56,326 bases of DNA from assembly GCA_017649745.1 (NCBI GenBank), contig JAGCGE010000231.1:1-56326 (forward strand). The letters run 5' to 3'. Position numbers and translations under genes: made by a program. Positions 8,533 through 18,500 of this stretch are shown piece by piece. The notes beneath the pieces are model-generated. The model was not told the DNA's origin. It ran no database searches and worked only from the letters and a program-made list of their open reading frames with translations. Source of the DNA: Clostridiales bacterium. Lineage in GTDB: Bacteria > Bacillota_A > Clostridia > Saccharofermentanales > Saccharofermentanaceae. Within the stretch, counting starts at the first letter, position 1, and the number at the start of each line of letters is the position of its first letter.

Positions 8533-10488
8533 ATGGCTATAACCGATCGTTTCAAACAGGCTTGGAAAGCTTTTACAAACAAAGATCCGACTGATTATGA
8601 GATGCGGTACCAAGGCGTATCCTACTCTATTAAACCAGATAGGCCACATTTTAGCAGAGGTGTTGACAAAACAATAGTTACTTCTTTTTATACAAAAGTT
8701 GCTGTTGACTGTGCTACTACAAAGCTTCAACATGTGCAACTTGATGAAGAAGAACGATTTGTTGCAGAAATCGATTCGCCGCTTAATGACTGCTTTAAAT
8801 ACATGGCCAATGCGGATCAAACAGGTCGAGATTTTCTACGCGACTGCGTAATTTCTCTACTTGACGAAGGATGTGTGGCTATTGTTCCGATTACAACTGA
8901 GCAAAGCCCATATTACAACGATACATTTAAAATTTACGAAATTCGCGTAGCTAAGATCCTTACTTGGTATCCGAAAGCCGTGCGAGTTAAAGTTTATGAC
9001 GAGATTTCTGGTAATTTTAAAGAAGCAACATTCCCTAAAGCATCTGTTGCTATTGTTGAGAACCCGTTTTATTCGATTATGAATGAGCCTAATTCAGTTC
9101 TTCAGAGATTGATTCATAAGCTTGCTCTTATTGACTCTATTGATGAAAAGAACGCATCTGGCAAGCTGGATTTGATTATTCAGTTACCATATGTAATTAA
9201 GACTGAATCGAGAATGAAACAGGCTGAAGAACGGCGCGGACAGATAGAGACACAGCTCACTGGATCTAAGTACGGAATTGCCTATATCGATGGATCTGAG
9301 CATATTACTCAGCTTAACAGACCTGTTGAGAATAATCTCATGACTCAAGTAGAATATTATACAAAAATGTTCTACAATGAAATGGGAATTACGGAAGAGC
9401 TTCTTAATGGTTCAGCTAAAGAAGAAGAAAAGAACGAATATTTTAATCACATCATTGAACCTATTCTTACGGCAATCACTGAAGCTATGACAAATAAGTT
9501 CCTATCTCAGAATGCCAGAACTCGTAGACAAGCTATTCGATTCTATAGGCAGCCGTTTAAGATTGTTAGCGTGTCTTCTATGGCTGAACTTGCAGATAAG
9601 TTTATTCGTAGTGAGATTATGACTGGTAATGAGTTTAGACAGATTATTGGTCTTAAGCCTTCTCAGCAAGCTAGTGCTGATCAGCTTCGTAATCCTAATA
9701 ACTTGCCAGATCAGGCATCTACTGAAGAAGGGATGGTACCCGAAGAGGGAGTAAACCCACTCAATGACGTAAATGCAATGAAACAGCAATTGGCTGATCT
9801 ACAAAACATGGATACGCAGATCGATGAACTTGAAAAATTAGCTCAAGCTGATTCGCATGAAGGACAAATTCTAGTTCATTCTTATAAATCACCTTACTAT
9901 GATCCTCAGAAAGCTCATGAATATTATGAGGAGCATAAAGAATTAAAAGGCTATGAAAATCGTTATGGAGGGAGTAGAACTTCTACTGCTGGCCTTAACG
10001 AGAAAGGTCGCGAAGTTGCTAGAATAGTTAAAGATAGAATCGATGCTAACAAAAAGTACCAGAATCAGTTGCTACGAGATGAATCTACAAAGCTAAAAGA
10101 GAAATCTAAAGCTGAAAGAGAAGAAATCGTAAACCAAATGAAAGATGAACTATCGAATTCTATTGCAACACTTAAATCGCAACTTGAAACAATGAACCCA
10201 GCACAGCGTAAGCACGCGAAAATCAAAATAAGGGCACAAATTGACAAACTCAAAGATGAGGCGAATGAATTAAGAGAAGCTCTTAGCGAACATTACAAAC
10301 AAGTAAACCAAGAGTTATCTGAATCAGTCAAATCTGGTGTTGAGAAGAACAATTATGATGCCAACGAGACTTATGCTGCTGAGATAAAGAAGATGCTTAG
10401 CGACCCTTCTTTAGTAAAACCTAAGAAGGCAAATCAAAAGAAAGAATCTTCATGGAAGCTCTATGTTGAGCGGAAAAACAAATCTTAA
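8533..10488 (+). CDS. portal protein with long C-terminal scaffold-like extension
   Basis: The first about 390 residues match HK97 gp3-type portals: the early FYTKVAVDCAT, then LIIQLPYVIK, EVEYYTKMFYNEMGITEELLNG-like stretch at about 275-300, and MTGNEFRQIIGLKP (about 355-370). The portal forms the dodecameric DNA channel. The extension (about 430-651) begins with GQILVHSYKSPYYD, reminiscent of the tag in neighbouring genes, and continues as a long charged coiled coil (490-620), a pattern I associate with head scaffolds. It may therefore bring its own scaffold. AGAGAGGGG precedes ATG 8533. Confidence 0.9.
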   Translation: MAITDRFKQAWKAFTNKDPTDYEMRYQGVSYSIKPDRPHFSRGVDKTIVTSFYTKVAVDCATTKLQHVQLDEEERFVAEIDSPLNDCFKYMANADQTGRDFLRDCVISLLDEGCVAIVPITTEQSPYYNDTFKIYEIRVAKILTWYPKAVRVKVYDEISGNFKEATFPKASVAIVENPFYSIMNEPNSVLQRLIHKLALIDSIDEKNASGKLDLIIQLPYVIKTESRMKQAEERRGQIETQLTGSKYGIAYIDGSEHITQLNRPVENNLMTQVEYYTKMFYNEMGITEELLNGSAKEEEKNEYFNHIIEPILTAITEAMTNKFLSQNARTRRQAIRFYRQPFKIVSVSSMAELADKFIRSEIMTGNEFRQIIGLKPSQQASADQLRNPNNLPDQASTEEGMVPEEGVNPLNDVNAMKQQLADLQNMDTQIDELEKLAQADSHEGQILVHSYKSPYYDPQKAHEYYEEHKELKGYENRYGGSRTSTAGLNEKGREVARIVKDRIDANKKYQNQLLRDESTKLKEKSKAEREEIVNQMKDELSNSIATLKSQLETMNPAQRKHAKIKIRAQIDKLKDEANELREALSEHYKQVNQELSESVKSGVEKNNYDANETYAAEIKKMLSDPSLVKPKKANQKKESSWKLYVERKNKS

Positions 10489-10500
10489 AGGAGACGTCAC

Positions 10501-12210
10501 ATGAAGGAAAAAATCGAGTATGACTTTTCCGGTTACGCAACTAAGTGTAATATTCGTTGCAGTGACGGTCGAGTCATCAAGAAAGGGGCATTCAAAGACT
10601 GCGATGGGAAGGTCGTTCCTCTGGTCTACAATCACGATCACAACGACGTCTCCAACGTTTTAGGTCATTGTTTGCTCGAAGACCGCGATGACGGCATGTA
10701 TGCCTATATCTCTTGCAATTCTACCGCAAGTGGTAATGATGCAAAAGAACAGGTATTACATGGTGATCTTCGTAGTCTTTCTATTTATGCCAATCACATT
10801 CGTCAGAATGGAAGTGATGTAGTTCACGGTAACATTCGAGAAGTGTCATTGGTTTTGGCCGGAGCTAATCCCGGTGCCTTCATCGACACCATCATGATGC
10901 ATTCCGATGATGACGAAGAAGACGCCATTATTACTTGCGGCGAAGAAATCGAATTTGCCCATGCGGCAGACGATGAGGACACAAAGGAGACAGAAGAAAT
11001 GGCTGAGCCTAAAAAGGAAAAGACAGTTCAGGACGTTCTTGACGAACTCACTGAAGAACAGCTTCAGGTAGTTATGGGCCTTATCGGGGCTGCTGCTGAA
11101 GGTGCAAAAGAATCTGATGAAGAAGACGAAGGAGAAGAAGACATGAAACACAATGTTTTCGAAAATGATGATAAGTACATCGAGCATGGAGATAAGGACA
11201 CCTACATCTCCGTAGATGAGTTTAACAGCATCCTCGAGGATGCAAAGTCCAATGGATCGCTTAAGAAGACGTTCTTCGCGCATGGAATTACGAACATTGA
11301 TTACCTGTTCCCGGATGACAAGAACCTTGATCCTACTCCTCAGTATATTAAGAGAGATACTGACTGGGTTTCTGGTGTTATGAATGGTGTTCACAAGACT
11401 CCGTTCAGCCGTATCCGTTCCACGTTTGCTAACATCACTGGTGATGAGGCACGTGCTCGAGGATACATTACCGGACATCAGAAAGTGTCTGAGGTTCTGG
11501 CATTGCTGAAGAGAAGCACTTCTCCTCAGACCGTGTACAAGATGCAGAAGTTTGATCGTGATGACATTGTTGACATTACCGACTTCGATGTAATCAGCTG
11601 GATCAAGTCCGAGATGCGTATGATGCTTGATGAGGAAATTGCTCGTGCAATCCTCGTTGGCGACGGTCGCGAGCCCGGAACGGAGTACTCGATCTCTCAT
11701 GATCATATTCGTCCTATTTGGACTGATGATGATCTGTTTACGGTAAAGGTTCCGGTTGCTGTTGAGCAGTCTGATAGCCTTGCTGTACGTGCGAAGAAGA
11801 CGATTCAGGCAATTGTTCGTGCTCGTAAGTACTACAAGGGTTCTGGTAACCCGGTATTCTATACCACTGAGGATGTTCTGACTGAGATGCTCCTGATCGA
11901 GGATCTGAACCAGAGAATCATCTACGATACTGTTGACAAGCTTGCTAACGCTCTGCGTGTTTCCCGTATCGTTACTGTTCCGGTTATGGAGAACCTTACT
12001 CGTGAAGTTTCTGGTGAGAACAGACCGCTTGTTGGTATCATTGTTAACCTCGCTGACTACAATGTTGGTGCAGATAAGGGTGGCGCTGTGAATATGTTCG
12101 ATGATTTCGATATCGACTACAATAAGTACAGCTACCTGATTGAGACCCGTTGCTCTGGCGCTCTGACGAAGCCTTACTCTGCAATGGCGGTAGAGCTGGA
12201 TTTTCAGTAG
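10501..12210 (+). CDS. prohead protease - linker - major capsid protein fusion
   Basis: Residues 1-140 look like an HK97-type prohead protease: VYNHDHNDVSNVLGH (catalytic His candidate), LRSLSI (Ser candidate) and REVSLVLAGANPGA. Residues about 140-214 form an acidic linker like a delta/scaffold region. From about 215 (MKHNVFEND) the sequence is an HK97-fold major capsid protein, with IKRDTDW, TPFSRI, KFDRDDIVDITDFDV, MMLDEEIARAILVGDG and PYSAMAVELDF. An in-frame ATG at 11143 with GGAG at 11131 could start a separate 355-aa capsid protein. Self-cleavage near residue 214 is the alternative. A strong AAAGGAG precedes 10501. Confidence 0.9.
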   Translation: MKEKIEYDFSGYATKCNIRCSDGRVIKKGAFKDCDGKVVPLVYNHDHNDVSNVLGHCLLEDRDDGMYAYISCNSTASGNDAKEQVLHGDLRSLSIYANHIRQNGSDVVHGNIREVSLVLAGANPGAFIDTIMMHSDDDEEDAIITCGEEIEFAHAADDEDTKETEEMAEPKKEKTVQDVLDELTEEQLQVVMGLIGAAAEGAKESDEEDEGEEDMKHNVFENDDKYIEHGDKDTYISVDEFNSILEDAKSNGSLKKTFFAHGITNIDYLFPDDKNLDPTPQYIKRDTDWVSGVMNGVHKTPFSRIRSTFANITGDEARARGYITGHQKVSEVLALLKRSTSPQTVYKMQKFDRDDIVDITDFDVISWIKSEMRMMLDEEIARAILVGDGREPGTEYSISHDHIRPIWTDDDLFTVKVPVAVEQSDSLAVRAKKTIQAIVRARKYYKGSGNPVFYTTEDVLTEMLLIEDLNQRIIYDTVDKLANALRVSRIVTVPVMENLTREVSGENRPLVGIIVNLADYNVGADKGGAVNMFDDFDIDYNKYSYLIETRCSGALTKPYSAMAVELDFQ

Positions 12211-12605
12211 GACTCACCGTTGGTCCGGTAACGGATGAGTCGGATGATCTCCTCGGCAAGAACTGCAGTGATCTTCAGGAAAACATTCGCGTGAGTGCTG
12301 ATGGGACTTTCACCGGAACGTTGCATTATGTAACAGGATACACTGGATTCTCTGGTGATCCGACAGAGCAGGAAGGCAACTATCTTGCAATTAAAGTAAC
12401 TGGCGATGCTGATCGTGTAAGAGTAAAATCTACTAAGAGAGGCGCTAACTGGATTACCTTGGATGCAAGTAGAGAGCATATCTGGATTCTTAAGAATGGT
12501 ACTCAGGGTGGTTTCATTGTTGAAGAGAAGATCGGAGACAAGATTACCACGAATGAGTACAACTTTAGTGGCCTGACGCTTGAGCCTGCAACAAATAATG
12601 GTTAA
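12204..12605 (+). CDS. capsid C-terminal extension, probably reached by -1 frameshift
   Basis: A 133-residue frame follows the capsid gene in the -1 frame and overlaps its end. It reads as a beta-rich decoration-type domain (TFTGTLHYVTGYTGFSGD, EGNYLAIKVTG, FSGLTLEP). No good start exists: the first plausible codon is a GTG near 12292 that would lose the first 29 residues. The zero frame ends GAT TTT CAG TAG; the run T TTT at 12201-12204 allows one-base backward slippage just before the stop. That would give a longer minor capsid protein, as known in several phages. A sequencing error or simple gene split remains possible. Confidence 0.6.
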   Translation, partial: SVGLTVGPVTDESDDLLGKNCSDLQENIRVSADGTFTGTLHYVTGYTGFSGDPTEQEGNYLAIKVTGDADRVRVKSTKRGANWITLDASREHIWILKNGTQGGFIVEEKIGDKITTNEYNFSGLTLEPATNNG

Positions 12606-12630
12606 TTATTCAAAATGGGGATGAAGTGCT

Positions 12631-12990
12631 ATGAAATACTATGGTATGATTGGTTACGGAGTTACTGCTGAAACAGCTCCACACTCAGGTGTCTGGGAAA
12701 AGACGATTATTGAACGTCCACATAAGGGAGATCTAGTCCGAAACAGTAGGCGTATCCAAGAAGGCGAAAGCGTAAACGACAACATTACTATTTCGAACGA
12801 ATTGACTATTATAGCCGATCCTTACGCACTTCAAAACTATATGAATATTTGCTATGCTGAAGTACGTGGTGCAAGATGGAAGGTAAATTACGTAGAAGTC
12901 TTGCACCCTAGGCTTCGGCTGACATTGGGAGGATTGTATAATGGCCCGATCCCGGCTCCCGTTCCAGTTGATTCTGGAACAAACAGTTGA
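12631..12990 (+). CDS. head closure / neck protein
   Basis: A 119-aa protein with the pattern WEKTIIERPHKGDLVRNSRR, then VNDNITISNELTIIADPYA, and ARWKVNYVEVLHPRLRLTLGG. I recognise this order from conserved neck proteins of Clostridia siphophages that sit between capsid and tail terminator genes; they close the portal after packaging. The role is inferred from place and resemblance. Its end overlaps the next gene by 50 nt. The binding site is weak (GGGGATGA). Confidence 0.7.
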   Translation: MKYYGMIGYGVTAETAPHSGVWEKTIIERPHKGDLVRNSRRIQEGESVNDNITISNELTIIADPYALQNYMNICYAEVRGARWKVNYVEVLHPRLRLTLGGLYNGPIPAPVPVDSGTNS

Positions 12991-13252
12991 TGCTGGAGGC
13001 GAGGTCTACTTTCAACCTCCAGCAACTAAAAGCATGACCTATCCATGCATAAGGTACAACCCTGAAAGAATCGATGGAGACAATGCAGATAATGGAACAT
13101 ACCTTACACACAACGGATACAATGTTGTTTACATTTCCAGAGATCCTGATTCGCCTGTACCTGAAAAACTGAGAATGCTTCCAATGAGTAGATTTGTTCG
13201 TTACTACAGTCACGACAATTTGCATCATTGGGTATTCACAATATACTACTAA
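12941..13252 (+). CDS. tail terminator / head-tail joining protein
   Basis: This 103-aa protein has VYFQPPATKSMTYPCIRYN, then GYNVVYISRDPDS and DNLHHWVFTIYY at the end. This pattern is typical for the small protein encoded just before the major tail protein in related siphophages, which caps the tail tube and joins it to the neck. It starts inside the preceding gene with GGGAGG upstream. Assignment is by position and remembered family pattern. Confidence 0.7.
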   Translation: MARSRLPFQLILEQTVDAGGEVYFQPPATKSMTYPCIRYNPERIDGDNADNGTYLTHNGYNVVYISRDPDSPVPEKLRMLPMSRFVRYYSHDNLHHWVFTIYY

Positions 13253-13270
13253 ATTAAAGGAGAAACATAT

Positions 13271-13999
13271 ATGTCTGCACTTATTTGGGATAAATCCGAT
13301 GAAAGATTTTACCAGACTGGTATTGACAACGTAGCTCTGTATGTTAAGGGAACACGTGATCCTGCTGATGCTACGACTGACTATCTGGATGGTGTGGCAT
13401 GGAGTGGTGTTAGCTCTATTGCTGAGTCTCCGTCTGGCGCAGAGTCCAACAAGATCTACGCTGACAACATTGAGTACCTTAACCTGATCTCGGCTGAGGA
13501 ACTTGGCCTTACTGTTACGGCTTATGACTATCCGGATGAGTTCGAGCAGTGCGATGGTACTGCTACGCCTGAAGGCGTTGCTGGTCTTAAGATTGGTCAG
13601 CAGCCTCGTAAGTCGTTTGGTCTTTCTTATCGTACTCGTATTGGTTCGAATGAGGACGGCGATAGCCATGGATACAGAATTCATATCGTTTACAACTGCA
13701 AGGCAGCTCCGAGCGAGCGTACTTACAACACTGTGAATGAGTCTCCTGAGGCTATTGAGTTCAGCTGGACGCTTACGACTACGAAGGAGAAGTTCTCCAC
13801 GTATTCGCCTATTGCTATGCTTACGATTGATAGCCGTAAGTTCACGACGACTCAGCAGCAGGCTAATCTTAAGGAGCTTTGCGAGACTCTTTGGGGCCGT
13901 GATGCGGATTCGACGGCAAATCCGGCTATTACGGCGCTTTCTCCGAAGCTTCCGAAGCCGGCTGAGGTTCTTCGTATCCTGAGCCAGACTAGCGGCTGA
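13271..13999 (+). CDS. major tail tube protein
   Basis: A 242-aa protein with IDNVALYVKG near the start, then ISAEELGLTVTAYDYPDEFEQCDG, KIGQQPRKSFGLSYRTRIG and HIVYNCKAAPSERTYNTVNE. These are hallmarks of tail tube proteins of the Gp13/phi29-like siphophage type. It would polymerise as the tail tube under control of the tape measure. It has the strongest GC and codon bias toward GCT/CGT/ACG codons in this part, as expected for a highly expressed virion protein. AAAGGAG precedes the start. Confidence 0.85.
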   Translation: MSALIWDKSDERFYQTGIDNVALYVKGTRDPADATTDYLDGVAWSGVSSIAESPSGAESNKIYADNIEYLNLISAEELGLTVTAYDYPDEFEQCDGTATPEGVAGLKIGQQPRKSFGLSYRTRIGSNEDGDSHGYRIHIVYNCKAAPSERTYNTVNESPEAIEFSWTLTTTKEKFSTYSPIAMLTIDSRKFTTTQQQANLKELCETLWGRDADSTANPAITALSPKLPKPAEVLRILSQTSG

Positions 14000-14039
14000 T
14001 CCTAGCTCGTTCCACTTTTAACCTTATACATCTTTCTAC

Positions 14040-14066
14040 GGGGCTCTGGGATATACCTAGGGCCCC
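14040..14066 (+). terminator. strong hairpin after the major tail protein gene
   Basis: GGGGCTCTGGG (14040-14050) pairs over 11 positions, two of them G-T, with CCTAGGGCCCC (14056-14066) around an ATATA loop. No T-run follows, so this is more likely a partial terminator or an mRNA end protector that raises tail protein output relative to the downstream chaperones. Confidence 0.5.
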
Positions 14067-14095
14067 AAACCACTTTATAGGAGGACTAGTTATTT

Positions 14096-14536
14096 ATGCT
14101 TAAGCAGGAAATTACTTATACCGATTTCAACGGTGATGAAAGAACAGAAACTTTTTACTTTAACTTGACCAAAACTGAGTTGGCTGAACTTGACATTGAT
14201 GCTGGCGGTACTCTTCGTCAGAGACTTATGAGAATGGTTCAGACTCAGGATAACTTCGGAATGGCAAAGTTCTTTAAAGAACTTATTGTTAAGGCTTATG
14301 GCGAGAAATCTGATGATGGACGTTATTTTGAGAAAGGTGAAGACAATGCGCTTGGAAAGAGATTTACTCGTTCTAATGCGTTTGACGTATTCTTTACTGA
14401 ACTTTTAAGTGATCCTAGCGGATCTAAAGCAGAAGCATTCATTTACGGTGTGGTTCCGAAGGATGTAGCAGAGCAGGCAAAAGCGAATACAACGCCTAGA
14501 GTTGCAGTAGGCGATGCAGATGTCATTGCACCTTAA
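14096..14536 (+). CDS. tail assembly chaperone 1 (gpG-like)
   Basis: A 146-aa protein with TFYFNLTKTELAELDI near the start, then YGEKSDDGRYFEKG and AFDVFFTELLSDPSGSKAEAFIYGVVP, the pattern of gpG-type tail chaperones. Such proteins bind the tape measure during tail assembly and are absent from the virion. It lies between the tail tube and a second chaperone gene. Unlike lambda gpG-gpGT, the two genes here are separated by 23 nt and each has its own AGGAGG, so no frameshift is needed. Confidence 0.8.
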   Translation: MLKQEITYTDFNGDERTETFYFNLTKTELAELDIDAGGTLRQRLMRMVQTQDNFGMAKFFKELIVKAYGEKSDDGRYFEKGEDNALGKRFTRSNAFDVFFTELLSDPSGSKAEAFIYGVVPKDVAEQAKANTTPRVAVGDADVIAP

Positions 14537-14559
14537 ATGACGTATATAGGAGGAGTAAT

Positions 14560-15144
14560 ATGCTCACTTTAACTGTTAAGGGAAAGGAATTTTGGAATGA
14601 AAATACTCAGCAATTCCAAACTATTCCGTCTCAAGAGATTCAGTTAGAGCATTCACTCATCTCTCTTTCAAAATGGGAGTCAAAGTGGCATAAACCTTTT
14701 TTGCTAGACGAAAAGAGATCTAAACAATATGAGAAAACACAGGAAGAACTAATTGATTACATACGTTGTATGACAATCACTAAAAAAGTTGATCCTATAA
14801 TTTTCTATATGATTTCTCATGACAAGGAATTAATGCAAAAAATTTATGACTATATTAATGATCCCATGACAGCGACTACTTTTAGAGATAATCCAGATAG
14901 TAAAAAACATGTTAATAGTGGAAATTTTACTACTGCTGAGATAATTTATTACCAAATGGTTGCATTGAATATTCCACTAGAATGGGAAAAGCGCCATCTT
15001 AATAAATTATTAACTTTAATTAGAGTAGTTGCAGAAAAACAAGAGCAAGCTAATAACCCTAAGAAGATGTCGCATGGAGATATTGCTAAACAGCAAAGAG
15101 CTCTGCATCAGGCAAGAAAGAAACCGCATATTCCAAGGAGATAA
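14560..15144 (+). CDS. tail assembly chaperone 2 (gpGT-like)
   Basis: A 194-aa protein with the well-kept core IQLEHSLISLSKWESKWHKPFL (about 27-48), then DYIRCMTITKKVDP and YINDPMTATTF, known from the second tail chaperone of Clostridia phages. It would cooperate with the product of 14096 to keep the tape measure soluble. The C-terminus is basic and glutamine-rich. It precedes the HK97 gp10-like and tape measure genes. TAGGAGGAG lies before the start. Confidence 0.8.
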   Translation: MLTLTVKGKEFWNENTQQFQTIPSQEIQLEHSLISLSKWESKWHKPFLLDEKRSKQYEKTQEELIDYIRCMTITKKVDPIIFYMISHDKELMQKIYDYINDPMTATTFRDNPDSKKHVNSGNFTTAEIIYYQMVALNIPLEWEKRHLNKLLTLIRVVAEKQEQANNPKKMSHGDIAKQQRALHQARKKPHIPRR

Positions 15145-15148
15145 TGGT

Positions 15149-15538
15149 ATGGGTGGCATAGTTATCCGTAATCAGGGCTCATTTAAGAAGACATTAGCTT
15201 ATATGTTAAAAGCTTCGCGAGTTTTAAAAGATGCAAACTTAGAGATGTATGGGAAAAGAGGAGTGGAAGCACTACGAGAAGCGACACCAGCTGATAGTGG
15301 TGAAACAGCAGACTCTTGGGATTATGAAGTAGTACGTGAGAACTGGGGTGTTAAGATCGTTTGGACTAACAGCAAGACTGTAGGAGACGAACATGTACCA
15401 TTGGCTATACTACTTCAATACGGGCATGCTAGCAAGAGTGGAGCATGGGTAGAAGGGCTGGACTATATTAATCCGGCCCTAAAGCCCATTTTCGAAGACA
15501 TAGCTGCACAAATTTGGAAGGAGGCTAGTACACCTTGA
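15149..15538 (+). CDS. HK97 gp10-like neck/tail completion protein
   Basis: A 129-aa protein with EMYGKRGVEALREATPADSG, then SWDYEVVRENWGVKIVWTN, LAILLQYGHASKSG and DYINPALKPIFEDIAAQIWKE, the signature of gp10-like tail completion proteins (ATP.DSGKTA and YGHA motifs). ATG 15149 follows AAGGAG at 15135-15140; an ATG at 15144 is out of frame. It sits after the chaperones instead of in the neck cluster, a shuffled position. Its stop overlaps the tape measure start. Confidence 0.8.
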   Translation: MGGIVIRNQGSFKKTLAYMLKASRVLKDANLEMYGKRGVEALREATPADSGETADSWDYEVVRENWGVKIVWTNSKTVGDEHVPLAILLQYGHASKSGAWVEGLDYINPALKPIFEDIAAQIWKEASTP

Positions 15539-18500
15539 GCAAACAGATTGAGAACGAAGTCGTAAAAATGACATTTGACAATAAAGACTTCGAAAAGAAT
15601 ATTAGTACTTCTACCAAATCAATCGAGAAGCTTAATGAAGACCTTAAGTTCAAGGATGCTGAAAAAGGCTTCCGGGATGTCGAGAAATACGCAAACAGTG
15701 TTAATTTTGATGGTCTGACTAAAGCAATTGAGAATATTAATAGCGTATTTACTGTTACCGGCAATTTGTCAAAGAAAATTATAGACGATATTGCTGGATA
15801 TTTTGAGTCGAAAATTGTCGGTGCTGTTCGTTCGGTAAGCAGTACTGTTAGTTACATCATGGATACAAATCTAGGAGTATCGAAATATGAGCAGTATACT
15901 ACTGCTATGAATACTCTTAGAGCTAATATGACTTCTGTCGATCAAATGCAGTATGATGCTCAGCATGCTAAAGGAGAATTTGAGAACGAACTAGAGTACA
16001 TTAATATGTACATGGATAAGATCCTAACGTTTACAGATGAAACTTCTTATAGTTTCTCTGATATGGTGGATACTATCGCTAAGTTTACTTCTTCAGATGT
16101 CGACTTGGAAAGAGCTTCTGCTGCTATTATGGGTATGGCAAACGTTGCAGCTGTAGCTGGTCAGAACGCTAATGTAGCAACTATGTCTATGCAACAGTTA
16201 GCTCAGTCATTTGGTGTTGGGTATGTTAAATACCAAGATTGGCAGCAGGCATTTACTTCAAAGAATTTAGTAACTAAAGAGCTTAAGCAAACATTAGTAG
16301 ATGCGGCTCTTGGTGTTACACTTGATGAAAAAGATATTGAGAAAGCTAAAGCTGCTTTCGGTGAAAAGAATTATGCTGATTTCTTCTTTACAAGCGAAAT
16401 GCTTGGTAAACAGTGGTTAAATACAGATCAAGTTCTTGTTAAAGGTTTAAGCGAATATTCTAAAGCTTCTACAGAAATTCTAGATACTATGGAAAAAATA
16501 GCATATAGTGCGACGGTTACTGATATGCTAGGATGGGTTGAGGATTTTAAAGATGCTAATGAAAAAGGTAAAGCATCAGCTCAAGAATTTGCTGGAACTA
16601 TAGCTAAAGATTATGGCATTGAAAGCGCTGACCAAATTAAAGCTATAGCTGAAATGGTTGATAAATTGTCTGGCGCTGAATATGAATTGTCTCTTAAGGC
16701 ATTTTTAGCAGCTCAGCAGGCAACTAACTTCCACGAAGCAATCGATGCAACAAGAGATGCTGTCGGTACAAAGATGATGAACATGCTCACTTATTTTATA
16801 GGTGATCTTGATCAAGCAAGAGTACTTTGGACTGACTTTGCAAATGCATTATGGAATATATTTGCCGGGCCTCTTGATGCAACTCTTGAGGGCCTCGAAA
16901 AGTTTAATACAGAAGTAGCAGAAACTGTTGAAGTTGAAGGAGAACTTGTCGAAATCACTTGGTATGATAAATTTTGGGATGGAGTAGCAAGAGCTTTTAA
17001 TGGTATCGGCGGAATTATTAACGACTTTCTTGATATTATTAGAATTTTTGCAGGCGCCTTTGAAGAAGTAGAAGATGATTTAGGAGAGACTACTATTGAA
17101 ACTGAAAGCATTATTGAAAAATACACTTTTGGTTTCATGAAGAAAGTTACTAATGCAGTAAGTAAAATAGCAGATGCTATTGAGAAATTTAGAAATAGTA
17201 CTGTTATGGAGCTTTTACTTGATGTATTTAAGAATCTTGTACAGATATTTATACAGATTCGAAAAATTACTCATACGATTACTAGTGCTGTAATTGGCAC
17301 GGCTCTTAAGAATATTCATAAACCACTCGAAGTAATACTTAAAGCAATAGTTAAAATTTTGGAAGTAGTAAATAAATTTCTTAATAAAGTTATAAATGGT
17401 AATACGTTTAATAAACTTATTTCGGCGCTTAAAACTATTACAAAACTTTGCGTAGATTTGTTTACAAATGTACTTAAGAAAGCCGGTAATATACTTGAGA
17501 AATTAGTCGGATATTTAAAAGACATTTGGGACTGGCTTGGATCTAAATTATCGCCTTTATTCCACAGTATTTTAGACTTTGTTGAAAAGCACACTGATAC
17601 TGTAATGGAGACCATGGCTGACGGTATAGATCTTGTATCAGATGCTTTTGATTGGCTTATACAGAAATTTAAAGACGCTAAGGATTGGTTTAAGAATTTT
17701 ATTAGCGAAATTACAGGAACTGACTTCAAGACTTTAAACGAAGATCTTAAGAACTTAGGATCTGGCTTTATTGAAGGAATGTCTGGTGTTGGTTCGAGAA
17801 CGCTTGAAGTAACAAAGAAATACGCTAGTAGTGTATTTGATCCAAATAATAAGGCTAGCATACCGTATTTAGTAAATGAACTTAAAGGATCTGAAACAGC
17901 GATAGAAGGTGCTCAAAAAGCTATCGGTTGGATGGGTAACGCATTGTCAAATCCTATTCGTTTCGTATTTGACATGGTAGGAGCTATCCTTAATACTGAC
18001 CTTAGTAAAGCAGCAGATCTTATTTGTAATTTCATTGAAAGAGTATCCGGAGCTATAGCAAAAGTTACTCCTGCTGCTATGGAAATAGTCGGTAAAGTAA
18101 TAGATGTATTAGCTTGGGTTGTAATTCATGCTATCGATCTTATAAAGAAAATTGTAAGTTTTGCAGCTGGAACTATAACTACAACAGGTAGTACAGTTTT
18201 AGACAAAGTATTAGATGCAGTAATTCTGATTTTGCAAGTGCTACTTTATGCAATCATAACAATTTTTGAAATGGTTGCTAAAATAGCGAATTTTATTACT
18301 CCATACGTTCTTACTCTTATGGACTATATTGGAATTATAGTTCAGAAAATGCTCAATAAAATTACAGAAATCGTAAAAGATTTATCGGAGCAAGATCCAA
18401 AGGAATTATTCCATTCTGCTGTTGGGCTATTGTTCTTAGTCGCTGGTATACTTGTTGTAGTTAAAGTTATTATGCTTGTATACGATGCCATCAGTCTGAT

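Noticed and set aside
10846..11706. 286-aa frame on the - strand opposite the capsid gene
   Set aside because: Shadow of the biased codon use of the capsid gene; no start signals and no recognisable domain.
14536..14560. Programmed frameshift between the two tail chaperones, as in lambda G/GT
   Set aside because: The second gene has its own AGGAGG and ATG, and the frames do not overlap.
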